From: Hymenopellis radicata
Taxonomy: Eukaryota > Basidiomycota > Agaricomycetes > Agaricales > Physalacriaceae
Direction: 5' to 3'
Assembly: GCA_015501595.1 (NCBI GenBank)
Contig: JADNRX010000038.1
Span: 124,001 to 188,000, forward strand
DNA length: 64,000 nucleotides
In this document: in pieces, positions 9,807-21,576 of the stretch
How the letters are laid out: every line of letters begins with the position of its first letter
Position numbering within the stretch: position 1 is the stretch's first letter
Position numbers and translations under genes: made by a program
Notes under the pieces: model-generated
Databases searched by the model: none
The model's input: the letters and a program-made list of their open reading frames with translations, nothing else
What the model was told of the DNA's origin: nothing

Positions 9807-10926
9807 TGTTGGAATATATTGAAGTGCTCGTGTGCTCGAGCATGCTCACACGTCCATATGGTCGCGACGTGTCTTCTCCATAGGATCTACGCGCCACCTC
9901 CTTGGCTTACTCATCTCATAGGCTATTCTTAGGTACATGGTCTCGTATTTAAGTAGGTACTTGAGGATGTATTCTTCACTCGTTTGCTTTAGAGCCAATG
10001 CACTGTGTGCTCAGCAAGCGTGCCCGTTCCGCTGACTAGCGCGCGTATCGACACCCGCGTCGCGTGTTTTCCAACACAAACGAGTCCTACCCTGATCGTG
10101 GCCGGGTAGTATCAAATAGGCCGTCGCTGTCGATGTTGCTGCGCTAGTCCTCTGCGTATGCTGTCGTTGCCATCCTTGTCATCGCGCACTCTTCCTGTGT
10201 GCCCGAGACGATCCGTGTCCATCCTTCGCGTTGATCCCGTTGATCCGCGTTCCTTCATTGTCGCTCCGTCGTTCCTCGTTGAGCGCGTTCCCCGTCGTCA
10301 TCGCTGCTTTGAGCACATTCCCGCTGCACCGCTGTCGATTCCCGCTGTTGACGTGCCGTTCTGCCGTTGATTGCCGTTGCCGATCCCGAAGCCGTTGCTG
10401 ATTTGTCATTGCCGTGCGGTTGTTGTTCACGTTGCGCCGCTGTTTTGTTCGTCGTTCGTCGTGGCCAGTAGGGGCCGTATTCCTACATCGTTGCTGCTGC
10501 TGTTGGATTTGCCTGCAGAGGCTGAAGTCTGCTTCCCGTCGTTGACATGCTGTCATCCCCATTCCCGCCATCATCCTTCTCGCCGTCGCTGCTCGCCGTT
10601 TCCTGCTTCCAGGGGTGTTTATTTCCGTCATGAACACTCTCGCACTTCCAGGGGTGTGTTGGAATATATTGAAGTGCTCGTGTGCTCGAGCATGCTCACA
10701 CGTCCATATGGTCGCGACGTGTCTTCTCCATAGGATCTACGCGCCACCTCCTTGGCTTACTCATCTCATAGGCTATTCTTAGGTACATGGTCTCGTATTT
10801 AAGTAGGTACTTGAGGATGTATTCTTCACTCGTTTGCTTTAGAGCCAATGCACTGTGTGCTCAGCAAGCGTGCCCGTTCCGCTGACTAGCGCGCGTATCG
10901 ACACCCGCGTCGCGTGTTTTCCAACA
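9807..10926. mobile_element. TRIM: miniature LTR retrotransposon
   Basis: Two 270-bp direct repeats (9807-10076 and 10657-10926) appear identical, begin TGTTGG and end CCAACA, and enclose only 580 bp. The flanking duplication is a perfect 5-bp TCGGT (9802-9806 and 10927-10931), and the neighbouring tandem unit gives the pre-insertion sequence. A G-rich stretch (aggggtg) precedes the right LTR as a possible polypurine tract. The interior has open frames on both strands but no retroviral domain, so the element depends on proteins made elsewhere. Orientation is uncertain. Confidence 0.9.
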
Positions 10927-10982
10927 TCGGTGAGCAATCTCATAGGCTGCACCTCCAATGAAGGCCTGAGGATGTATGGCGG

Positions 10983-11160
10983 TGCGAAAACGGTGTCGGT
11001 CGGGATAAAAAGTAGTGGTCGTGGTGGACCTTGGCGTGGTTGTGGTCGTGGTCGTGGTAGCGTCGAGCATGGTCGTGGGCATGGTAGCGTCGGGCGTGGG
11101 TGTCGGCGTGGTCGTGGTCGTGTGGTATGGTAGACGGTATGGTGGTGGTGGTTTCATGGT
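10983..11160. repeat. GGTCGT/GGTCGTG-type degenerate tandem repeat
   Basis: The plus strand is almost only G, T, C words such as ggtcgtggt, gtagcgtcg and ggcgtgg; in one frame it would give an Arg-Gly-rich peptide. I treat it as low-complexity DNA, since no larger gene structure surrounds it. Confidence 0.6.
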
Positions 11161-11229
11161 GGTCATGGAGAGAGTGGTGATGGTTTGAGATGGTGATCGG
11201 AAGAGAGACGTTGTGAAGAAGAACGATAA

Positions 11230-12300
11230 CTTCCAAATGTGGCTAAATATAATTTGGTTCTGATTGTCAAAGCCCTTAGAGTAGGTGAATCATGAATGAC
11301 TCCTTTGTTTCTGACTATCACTGAGATAGTCACTCATCACCGACTTGAACTGGCACGGAACATAAATATCACCTCTTGCTTCGCGTCTTTTCTATCCCGC
11401 TCAACATCGGACAGCCAAATCTCGGATGGCGCTTAAACTCTGCAGGAAACATTTATATCGCGATCCTGTGCAACTGAATGGTTTCCTTAGCCTACGGCTC
11501 TTCCGTCTTCGAATAGTACGGAACTTGGAACAGTTGTTGAATTGGGATCGTAAGTACTTGACTGTTTTCGAAGTTACCATCAAGTTGTCACAGCAAGATC
11601 TACCTGCCGCTAATATTTTCGGTGATACAGGCTTCCGGTATCGAGCGCTGATTGCATTTGTTTCGTGTCGGACATTTGAACATGAACAGACTGTTAAGGA
11701 CGAATGCCGTGGCGACAGGAAATCAGTAGACTCTATTCACTAATTTCGTCTGTAGATCAGTGGTCACCTTCACTCCTGCGCCTGTCGACTCCGAGCCCGC
11801 CGAAATTGCCCCATATCCCGCCCAAGATCGTATGCACATAAGGGGGATCCTGCGGTGGTTAATGAAAGACTGGTCTGCCTGGGGACCAAACCAGGCTCCT
11901 TGACAGCTCCACGCTTAATGTAGTACCATGGCAAGTCCGCCAGCGCGCACAGATGATCAATAGGCTGATATACATGTGTAGCGCTCAACGCCAAAGAAAC
12001 TTCATCGGCGTAGGACGACAAACGCGGCTGAGAGACGACCTGAATCAACGATGCCGCCGTCAGATTACTGTCACGTTTGCGTACGTCGGGCCTGAGTCGT
12101 GGATAATCATCTCATCAATCAACCATTCAAATTCGTGGTATGGTTATACCACTCAACTGTGTTGTTATACTGCTTTCGGTAGAGCAAGGAAGCTCAATTA
12201 GACAGGCAACTCGATGATATGTATCTCATTCAGATATGCATCTACGTCTTAACTCTTTGAACTGTCGTGGGAACGGAATGATACTCGAAGGCATCATAGA
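11230..12300. other. No recognisable gene
   Basis: Open frames exist on both strands (for instance minus 11770-12048, containing ALSATHVYQPIDHLCALADL), but none matches a family I know or shows convincing exon structure. Confidence 0.4.
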
Positions 12301-12304
12301 AAGC

Positions 12305-12316
12305 ACTTTTATAAGA
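12305..12316 (+). promoter_or_regulatory. TATA-like element
   Basis: ttttataagagc about 115 bases upstream of the ATG at 12426 is a plausible core-promoter TATA box for the small gene that follows. Position and composition only. Confidence 0.35.
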
Positions 12317-12425
12317 GCGTGAAGGTAGAGACACGGTAACACGATCGCACCCCAAGCTTGTTCCTCATTGCCCACTCATTCCCTGAACGGACACTCTGCG
12401 CTCCTGTCTAGATCTGATTCAGGTC

Positions 12426-12779
12426 ATGACCGTCGAGCAGCAGCCAGCAAAACGTACAGGGATGAATTCCTGTGAGTTGTCATCGAATTGCCTAGTACGC
12501 CGTACGGTGCAGCTAACCTTTCACAGCACATCCAAAAGCCGAGAACGAAGAGACCATAGGAGATAAGGTGGTCACTTCCTATGGAGAAGGTGCCGCGGAG
12601 GAAGCAGGCAAGAAAACTGTGGATTATGTCGCAGATCCAGAGTCGCGCGCACAGGAGCACATCGACAACGTCAAAGTAAGCAGTCATCTGTGTCTATGAT
12701 GTAACACGGTCATTGAAGCCTAGCTCATGAATAGGGATGGTGGGCGAAGACGTTTCCATGCTGCGCAAGTACAATCTGA
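12426..12779 (+). CDS. Small hydrophilic protein with C-terminal FPCC motif
   Basis: Three exons fit cleanly: 12426-12471, 12527-12675 and 12735-12779, with gtgagt...gctaacc...cacag and gtaagc...gaatag introns. The product is about 80 residues, starts MTVEQQPAKRTGMNS, has a charged glycine/alanine-rich middle (SYGEGAAEEAGKKTVDYV), then EHIDNVKGWWAKTFPCCAS. The tail places Trp-Trp, a basic residue and a Cys pair at the very end, a layout that could allow palmitoylation and membrane attachment (inference). No family is recognised. If the first acceptor (cctag at 12723) is used instead, a longer, less protein-like C-terminus results. Confidence 0.5.
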
Positions 12780-13379
12780 ACTCGTCCCCAAGCGTGAAAA
12801 GAACAGCACCGGTCATCGCACTAGTCAGGAAGTTAAAGGGAACTGGCATCGGTGGAGTAGATGTAGATATTGTCCGATGACAAGGCTAATTGCGGAAAAT
12901 GTAGCACTGTTTTTTTTCATTTGAAGTTGGTTGGATTTGCGATTTTATCCGCGCCCTCGGTCGCCCATTGAAAACTCAAGTTCAAATGACGAAGATTGAG
13001 TCTATTAGTCGACCCACGCGAAGGTCGTGCCTAACTCGTACGCGCTGCTGGAAAGAAGACATGCTTGTCAACAGTGTCTTTCAGACGAAGACAGGACGAA
13101 GATGTGGAACGAGGTGGAGTGGAAGCCAGGAAAAGCGCAAGAGAGATTTGTTGTGATGACGAACGTCATGGTGGCGCCGTGTCAAGACAATTGAAAGAGC
13201 TTGCACGCTTTGTCCTGACCAAATGCACAATAAACGAAACTGAGCTTGAGCGCTTGAGGTACTGTGGAAACAATGTTGGCAACTAATGTTCATGTTGAAT
13301 GTTGATGACGCGACGTTTCATTTTAGAAACTATACAGTGAACAGGAGAACCACCAGGGTGACCTGTCGAGCTTTAGATT

Positions 13380-16169
13380 TCAAAACATTTCTTGTTCACT
13401 ATGATGACGTCAGATGCAGCCGCAGTAAGGCAGATGAAAGAGACTGACGCGAAAAGCCACAGATTCTGTGGGTTGTTATACGTATCGAACGTATACGGAA
13501 ATCGAACTAGAGATACGAAGAGCTGAGCATCGTGTACGCAGCAGAAAATGAGGCACAACGAACGTTTCGGCAGTTCAGACCTGTAAGCTATGGGCGTGTC
13601 TTCATCCTCCCAGCTCCAAGCTGTGTCGACGATAAGCAAGCGTTATGACATCGGTCGCATGTAACTAACCGGTTCTCCAGTTGACCCTGTATAGAACAGT
13701 CAAAATTTGAAGCACTACAAGCAGAGTACTACCCACCGGAAATCTCCTGAGATGAGCCTTGAAGGGGTCAGTATGACCTTGACAAGTTAGACAGAAACAT
13801 ACAAGTCAGGCGGCGCTAATGGGTCCTATCGTAACAATGAGTAAGTGACGGCGTTAAGCCTGAGCGACGTACGTTCTCCAAGTCGGCAGTCTTGATTTCG
13901 GAGTCCAGATCAAACCATTCCAAAACTTGATTTCCAGCCATGCCTAAGCGATGAACATGCATTGAGTATTTGTGCGACTACGCGTGAAAGCCTCTAACCT
14001 TTGAATTCGACGTTCTCTCCTGGCTTGCCACCGAAGACGGCGATCTTGGTGCCAAGGCGTTCATTCATGAGGGTGCTAAACATCGCACAGGTAGATGCAC
14101 AATTCCCGTTGCTCACTGGTGGCGATTAGTCGATGGGCAGTACGAAGCCTTTGAATCAAGTTTCATACCGATAGCAATGTTTCTAAAATGTTGTCAGGGA
14201 GTAGACGGTGTCTATCATCAGAAGAATACGCACTCGAGAGCAAAAGGTGGTTCGTCCGGAACCGGTTGAGAGAAAAACAGTTCACATGTATCCTGTGCGA
14301 ACGATCGAACCACGAAGGGTAAACTGCAGCAGCTGAACGCACGTGGAATCGTTGGGATGTAGGGTCCAGAACTCCATTCACCGTGAAGCTCACAGTGGGA
14401 TCCATGTAGTTGAAATCCGTAGGCATTTGCGTGCCATTCAAGAAAGCATCTACAAATTCGTAAGTGTCTAGTTGACGAAAGATGAGGGTGACAGTGCATA
14501 CAATTGTCCGGCGTATAGAAACTGAAGTCGGCGTCGAGTCCTAACGCAATATCCGAAGCCACAATCTTTTGTGCAAGCGGATTGCCACGAGCCGTAGAAA
14601 CGAAACCTCTGAGTTATTGCGTTTATTGATGTCAGATCAGGAACGCGGTTTGCACGACTTACGAATAAGGGAAGTTGGCCGCACCCCCGAGATACTGGAA
14701 CAGGAAGAAGCCAAGGCATATAAACCCGCCTTGAAAGTGTCAGAGCTATAGCCAAGACGAGAGCATTTCTCTTACCGCCGTTGTTGGTTAAATCGATTAT
14801 CAACCGACTCACCCCAGCCTTCTGGAAGCTAGTGATCGCTGCGACCGTATCACTCATGAAGCCGTCAAAGTCGCCACTAAAGGACCCCACGAACATCTGA
14901 AAAATACGTCAATGCAAGCACATACAACCAATGACGGAAACTTACCACACCGGTTTCGCTTCCCGGTAGAATGAACGATTTGATAACGCCACTGCTTCCG
15001 TCTACAGGCGGTAATGTCGGGTGAAATTTGTCCGGAAGCCCAACCGCATTCGAGTTCCCAAGATCTCGGATGTCGCCCTTCGCCATCATACGACGAGGGG
15101 TGGCAGTCTGAGTCTTCAAAGCCTCGCCCTTGAAGTCGACGCCATTTGTAGATTCAGTCGCGGCACAATTATTAGCCCAACTGCAAGTCTAGTCAGCAGG
15201 GAATATTGGGGGTTTAATGAGGAATCTTACTAAGATGGTCCATCCGTGAAGGCGGCACCTGCAAAATTGGCAAGGAGGGGAACCGTTATAGTCTCCGTCG
15301 TGTTAGACCTAGCGACGTTTATAGTCATGGTAATTGTGTCGCGTTCAACGCCAGTCGGGCCTGCAAGGTCACCAATGCGTTGCGAAAAGTCTGTACCAGA
15401 GATCCTGTAGCTAGTGAAAACTGAGTTTACTCGAACGCCATGGTCAAGATAATTCCCGGAAATCGTAGAGGCGATGACATCGACGAAGTCGTAGGGATCC
15501 TGACCCTCGATAGAGAGGACGCGAGCACCAGCGAGACGAGAGTAGTTAAACCCAATTGAATCATAGAACGAGGTGAAGGCAGTCCCGATGAGGGCGACGA
15601 ACTCTACGAGATCCGGAGCGATATAGACTCCTTCTGTGCCGTTAACTGATGCAGTTATAATAGGCGCAGGCATGAGGCTCTGGAAAGACGTGTAGCAATC
15701 GGGGAACCATCCTATGAGATTGTGATCAGAAAACTCGCATGAGTATGATGGCATGTGAAAGACACAGACGGGTGTGACCATCATTTAGTTGTGTCGTGAA
15801 GGTGTACAGATCCCAGCTGAGGTCGTAGTCGGTCTGCCGTAATGGTCAGCTCATGGCGCGCTGGCTGGAACATGTACTTGCCTCGTACGTGGTCGAGTTT
15901 ATGCGCGCAAGCTCTGACCGAATATTGGCCGTGGACTCTTGAAATGGCGCAGGCGACTCCAGGTAATATTCTTCAAAAGTGAAGAAATCAAGGACACCGG
16001 CGGAGGTTGCAAGTAGGTTTTGGCGCAAGGTCTCGTTGAATGGGAACGACTTGAGACATGCTCTGGCGTCGGCTGGGGGCACAAAGGCCATGCCAGCGAT
16101 GTCACTGCATGGATCCGCGAACGTAAGACCAGCGACCAAGAGGAGACTAAAGACCTCCAGAAAACGCAT
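13380..16169 (-). CDS. Secreted S41-family (tail-specific-protease-like) peptidase
   Basis: Starts at 16169 with a signal peptide (MRFLEVFSLLLVAGLTFA) and a Cys-containing prodomain. Later exons give DLYTFTTQLNDGHT and WFPDCYTSF, the substrate-binding part of fungal S41-like proteins. Then come FVGSFSGDFDGFMSDTV, LIIDLTNNGG (typical S41 strand) and, near 14090-14000, NGNCASTCAMFSTLMNE, which holds the nucleophile Ser in the CAST motif. A Lys in GTKIAVFGGKPG follows. The C-terminus (AWSWEDEDTPIAYRSELPK, then RFPYTFDTYNNPQNLW, LFAEQEMF) matches the family and needs two short introns with donors gttcgt and gtcagt; the stop is at 13380-13382. There are about ten exons, and I saw no frame break. 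Role: extracellular proteolysis, substrate unknown. Confidence 0.85.
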
Positions 16170-18822
16170 GTTACAGGGAACGTGAAGCCGTGTTACGGGT
16201 GCAGCATCTTTATAAGGACCACGCAGGGGAAAGCACTATCCTTGGACGAAAGACGGCCTGCGTGTGGTTTGGGACGTGAGCATGTGGCAAGATAAAGACG
16301 CGGGAAAGTGTTCTGATGTAGTGGGTCTTTCTCTTGGAACAAGTGACCGTACCTCTCTTGTCGTAAATAATAAGCGTGGAGAGCGGTCTAAACATAAAAC
16401 ATCAGGAACTGGTGATAGAAGTAGTGTGCATACGATAACGCGAGAAAGTCGGAGGTGCCAACAATTGACGACGCCCATAATAACCATTCAATAGAGATAC
16501 AACAATGACCTTCAAGGCGAGATTTGTGGGCCGCAGACCCAGAGTTATCAACGCCTAGATTCACATGACAACCAAGCGTCACCACCAACGCCTTGAAGGC
16601 TTCGTGTGGTGTACCAGAGCGCAGATCCCGAACCAGGTAAAAGTCAAAACATTATCCAGAGTGCAGCAAGAGCGCAGCGTCATGGCTGTTCATCGGAGTG
16701 ATGAAGCGGAGACCAGGGTTCTTGTGTATGTCCTTGCTTGACTGGACACCCTTCAACAATAACCAACACCGCGCATCCCGTCGTGCCTCACCTGTCTGCC
16801 AAGCTTCGAAGCGAGTATTCGAAGGCCTGCTTTCCGACTGCCTAGTCCAACCACGCGTTCGATGTATAGGATAGAATCACACGACCAACTGGACTTATTG
16901 TTCCAGTATCAGTATAACCGCATGCCCAAGCGATAGTCAGGCCAACTATAGACGCGGTCCGCGGCTGTACGTGAGCAACCTCGGGAACGAAACAGACCGA
17001 TGAGTTCTGTGGCCGGAATTCCTGGCATTTTCCTGTGTGCAGTTTCTGCCTGGGTACAGGTGTACGATTCGGCGAGGCGTGCGTCGGACCTACGGAGTTA
17101 CTAGGAACCCCGATGGTATACCATTCGGTCTGCTACGGTCAGTAACTTATGTTTCGATGGGTTCACTGCACTCGGCACCAGCGATAGCATCTGAACGTCT
17201 GCTGTACATTCGGTGACCCGCCGATACCTCAATTCTCTTCGTTTCATATTTCCGGTAGATATATTCCTATTCTGCTTGTCCTTTAATTAAGGTGTTACCA
17301 TAGGGCTGCGCATCCTCCATATGCATCATGAACTGGGTATTGGTTGGGTATCGTACCCACTCTAAGCACTGGATCGTCTCATCATTTTGATCATGTCAAC
17401 CTCAGGTCTTGTTGAATCGCCCACTCAACAAACGGCCGTCTATCCTGAAACGCTCTTGCTATTGTCGAAGTGGTTTCTTACCCACGGATACACCTCCCGT
17501 TGATCTCGAGGCATTGAGCAACGTTGTTATCATCCGCCAAAGGATTCCTTGAAAACCTGTCCCGGACTCATCCAATTGAGGCGTAGGAGAAGTTGACCAG
17601 AATAACGGGGGCCCAACTGTCTGTAATTGCCTTATTTTCTGATGAACCTGTACTCTGAATCGGTTCCCTGCGCGTACAAGGCGTTATGCGGATATCCGCC
17701 TCTTACCGTCGGAGCCTTCCGGTGGTTACTTTCCTACAGACAGCTATGTACAGACGTTGTCGCGAAGGAGTGTCTAACGCGTTTCGCTGTCGCAGCCTCG
17801 CCCCTGATGATTCTCAACCTTGAGCGATCCTATAGTCGATAACCGAAGTAACGAAACCGACTCGAATCCGACCGATTCACCGCCCGACCGAAATACGCTT
17901 GCAAGCGAGCTTGATGGCGCATTATATGAGCGTATACCGGATCACGGATTCGGGGTTACAAGTGGACAGATGTGTTGCCTTGCCCATTTCTCGTTCTGTC
18001 GACTCTTCCAAGTTCCACTCCATACTACGATGGATAGCATTCGGGCCTCGTGACGGCGCTGGGTGAGGAAAGTCATCCTTCGCTTGTTACTTATCACCTC
18101 GTGTTGATAAAATCGTAGGTGTCGTTGAGACCATCAGCGCATCAAACACTCAAAGGCCAAATCTACCGAGGCGACCTCTGGTTAATGCCAGCCCTTCCAT
18201 GTCGCTCCGGTGGAGAACGCTCACTTCAGTCCGAGGGGAGATCCGACAGTACCAGTGTATCGATAATTCATCTGGATCTCCAAGCCGATGGGAATCATCA
18301 TGTATTGCAGGTTCGGGCTGTGTTGAGTGTATGGCCTGTTGTTATACGGATACACCAATATAGACATCTCCACTTACTGTCTTCCCCACTGAACTGCCTT
18401 TTGTTGCTGATATCCGAGACGCACATACGCAGAGGCGCCGAAATCTCGCCTTGTATTTTAGAGGTCACCATTTCGCTCACTGCGAACTACGGACTAGGGC
18501 GGCTGAGAACGCTGAAAACCGCTGGCTCAGCCAGGCGCGACTTCGTTTGCAATTTCGCATCGGTATCCGCGTATGGACCCTGAAACGATTTGTCATCTCT
18601 TCTTGGCGGGGATAAATCTGTGTCAATCGGTAATCGTGGCGGCAATCGTGTAACGCGTATGTCATGTTGGACTCGAACATGTCGTGACCCTGTCCCTCTT
18701 TGCCTTTGTTCCCTTAAAAGCCTTGACCTTACCTCAGGTGCTCATTCTTTCTTTCACTTGTTCCTTGTGTACGTTGCTCAACCGCTTCTCTTCTCCTTTC
18801 TACTTTCCTTCGCCGCGTTTTC
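16170..18822. other. 2.6 kb without a recognisable gene
   Basis: Open frames (such as plus 17627-17842 and 18119-18583) have neither known motifs nor convincing splice sites. I see no transposon ends or direct repeats. It may hold decayed sequence or non-coding RNA; nothing can be supported. Confidence 0.4.
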
Positions 18823-19771
18823 ATGTCTGACAACGCGTCCGACGTGTGTAGTATGGTGTCTTCTGCTGGCAGTGTGTCATCGATTATCGACATATACATG
18901 GCTTCAGAGGTGGGCGCAATTTCCCTCTCTTGAAATCGGTATCTCATTTATCCTTAGGGTTCCTCCTCCCACTCTACTCTCTCCACTGTCTCGTCTTTCG
19001 AGAGCAAGGACAGAGTGCGCCGCACAGGCAGTACCGCTAGTACTCGACGACCATTGCCACCACCACCGGTTCCTCGCTCGCCCGCTCCAAGGCCATCCTC
19101 TTCATCGGGAATACGTCGGCTTCCCGTACGACCGCTTCCGTCATGTCCTTCTATCGCCGTAACGCCTGCCACACCTTTGCCACGAGCGCCTCTACCCCCT
19201 CCCCCTGAGTCGGCGGAAAAATCCTGGCCGGGCTACGAAAGGACAGCTCACTCTCGTCATTTCCCCAGACGCTTTACTTCCCCCTCGTTCACACTCCGAC
19301 TCTGCAATTTGTACGCCCATATCACCTTGTGGGCCTCAAGCGCCGACACCGACGACGGCCCGACGGAAGCGTATGTCTAAACTACGGCGTCATCTTGGGG
19401 AGATCGTCCCGGAAGATCTTATCCGGACACCTAACTCTCCATTCCTTCCCGTACTTCCTTCGGAAGAGTCAACAGATGATTTGGAAATATGTTTTCTTCG
19501 CTCATCTTATTCGGACTCATCGGACTCGTTGTCTGACGACAGTAACGATGATGGATTCGTGTTTTTGGAGGACGAGGCACAGGGGCAGGAGGAGGACGAA
19601 CCTGAGAAGGTGGATAAGGTGCAGCAGTTTGTCTGGTCGAAAGACCAGGAGATGAAGTATTACTCCGTTCCACCTAAACGCTATAGTAAGCGCTGGATCG
19701 TTGAGCAAGGTGGTCAACGATGGGAGGATACGGACTATTCTGATATCTTGAGCCGCTTGCGGGCATTATAA
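18823..19771 (+). CDS. Hypothetical Ser/Pro-rich, acidic protein
   Basis: Exon 1 (18823-18909) encodes MSDNASDVCSMVSSAGSVSS and more; an intron gtgggc...ccttag leads to exon 2 at 18958, rich in Pro and Ser with PLPPPPVPRSPAPRPSSSS. The frame then ends, while a different frame is coding from about 19260 onward (SHSDSAICTPISPCGPQAP, a basic patch ARRKRMSKLRR that could be a nuclear signal, an acidic SDSSDSLSDDSNDDG stretch, and a C-terminal YYSVPPKRYSKRWIVEQGGQ region). Either a non-obvious intron or a one-base frame error joins them near 19240. No domain is recognised; largely disordered. Confidence 0.45.
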
Positions 19772-20894
19772 TCTTCTTCAGTTTACTGCCCCGTGTTCAC
19801 GTTCACTTCTTAGTCTTTTCTCCATCGTTTGATACAATGCATCTCTTAGGTTCGTGTATTGCATTCCACATTTATCTTCAGCATATACCTCTATCATTAA
19901 GCTGAAGCAACCATCAACCCTCTCACGAAAGTATACAGTGTCTTCAAACTACATTGGGGTCAGAAGACGTCCCGCAGAGACGCCTCCCTGAACTCGGTGG
20001 CAAGTCTTTCGTCAGTCCTGGTTTTCAAAAGAGGGTGGATGAAACGCGCTATCGGCCCGTGCCGAGTAAGAAGAATGTGATAGAATGCATACGAACGGAC
20101 AGCAGATTTGCTTGGGAAAGACGAAGACAGATTTAGTGTGAGGCGTAGCCTATTAGGCGAAATGTTTCAGCATCATCAGGATCTGCGGGAAAGAAATTTC
20201 ATCGATAGTAATCATACGAGGGATAGGACGCCACTGAGTTCATGCTCTCTCCAGAAGGAGAGAGCACGTCGGTTAAATTTTTACCGACGGTCATATCAGC
20301 CACCCATGATCATGAAGCGCGTAGGACGAACATTCGTTCAGCAAGTCTCCTGATCGTTGTCGATGAGAATCTATCAGCCGCTTTAGAAGGTTCAAGTGAC
20401 ATCGATGGTATTACAACCAGGGGGTGCCACCGTTCAGATGGGTGTAATGGTAAGCATCGTGTCGAGTTCAATCGTACGACGTCGGCCTGATTCGAATTCC
20501 GACTGCTCTGGATTCTAGCTGCCAGTCCAAGCCACAATGAGGTAGGTTAGGTCACTCCCGTACTAGAAGTTTACGCGAACTACGACAGTCTATACAATGA
20601 ATCATGATCAGGTCCAAACACTTCTGAGAGACAGGCCAAATTCAGGACAAATGCGCACAGAGGAGGAGGCGCACAAAAGGTTATCCCAAGGTCGTTGGGA
20701 AGTTGAGGCGTACAGTAACCAAACAGTAAGCGCGGACAGCTTTGATCATGATGGGGAGCACAGCACAGCCTCGATCCGGTATCTCAAATGGTGTCCGGTT
20801 ATCATTGCCATTTATACTTCCTCCACTCCGTCCATCACTGTCTGCCAGCGAGTGAATTTCATTAAACCACACGGTCTAACCATCAAATATCATC
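19772..20894. other. Intergenic, no gene seen
   Basis: Short open frames only. A small perfect stem (gctctctcc/ggagagagc, loop agaa) lies at 20242-20263; no function can be assigned. Confidence 0.4.
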
Positions 20895-21274
20895 ATGGCT
20901 GATAACGCTGGAGGAGACATCTGCGCTGCTTGTTGTGGCATCTGTTGTTCGTGCTCCTTTCTTCCCGACCGCTGTACCTCGTTTTTCATTTCTCCTTTTA
21001 GGTATCTGCTGTAGTGCTAGCGTCACTACATGGTGCAATACCAGTAGGTCCCTCGCCTGATTATTTATTTATCTGGCTAACGACAGTCGGTACAGTGGCA
21101 TTCGGCGGCGGTGGCAGCAATAGGCAACGTGGTTGCTGCAACCCGTGTTGCGCCAAGTCGTTCGACGAGGACGCGTTTGACGCTGCAGTCGCAAAAGACA
21201 TGCAGAAAACAAGAGATCCCAATGCACCAATGCAGACAACGCCAGAAATGGCGGCCAAACCCGCTACCACTTGA
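20895..21274 (+). CDS. Small cysteine-rich MADN-type fungal protein
   Basis: Three exons: 20895-20973, 21002-21043 and 21087-21274, with introns gtacct...ttttag and gtaggt...cgacag. The product is about 100 residues: MADNAGGDICAACCGICC, a short Trp/Cys segment (TTWCNT), then GGGGSNRQRGCCNPCCAKSF, an acidic helix and a Pro/Thr-rich end. Paired-Cys clusters at both ends and the MADN start place it in a widespread basidiomycete family of short proteins of unknown role. The hydrophobic/Cys-rich N-terminus may be membrane-anchored or lipidated (inference). Confidence 0.75.
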
Positions 21275-21576
21275 TGTAGACCCTGTGTATTTTGCACGTA
21301 TGTCTCGCCCGCGTTATGTCCGTCTCTATCCTATTGAATTACCTCCAGGTCCCTTGCTTTCGGTCTAGTACTTACTGTCATCGTTCTCATGCACATTCTG
21401 TTCCTTCCTTGCTTGTACATCATCTGATACCCCACACAAAATGGAGCTTTACAACGATTATGATTAGTAATTGGTGGCAGTGATTAAGTATGGCGACGAT
21501 ACGACTCGTTACAACAAGTGTCTGGTCTCGGCCCAGCAATACTGTACAGAAAGCAATTACTCAACCAGGTGCCAGT

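Noticed and set aside
10983..11160. RGG-type RNA-binding protein exon
   Set aside because: The Arg-Gly peptide arises from a GGTCGT-type simple repeat without flanking exons.
16170..18822. Several open frames of 60-150 residues
   Set aside because: No recognisable motifs, no consistent splice joining, and composition similar on both strands.
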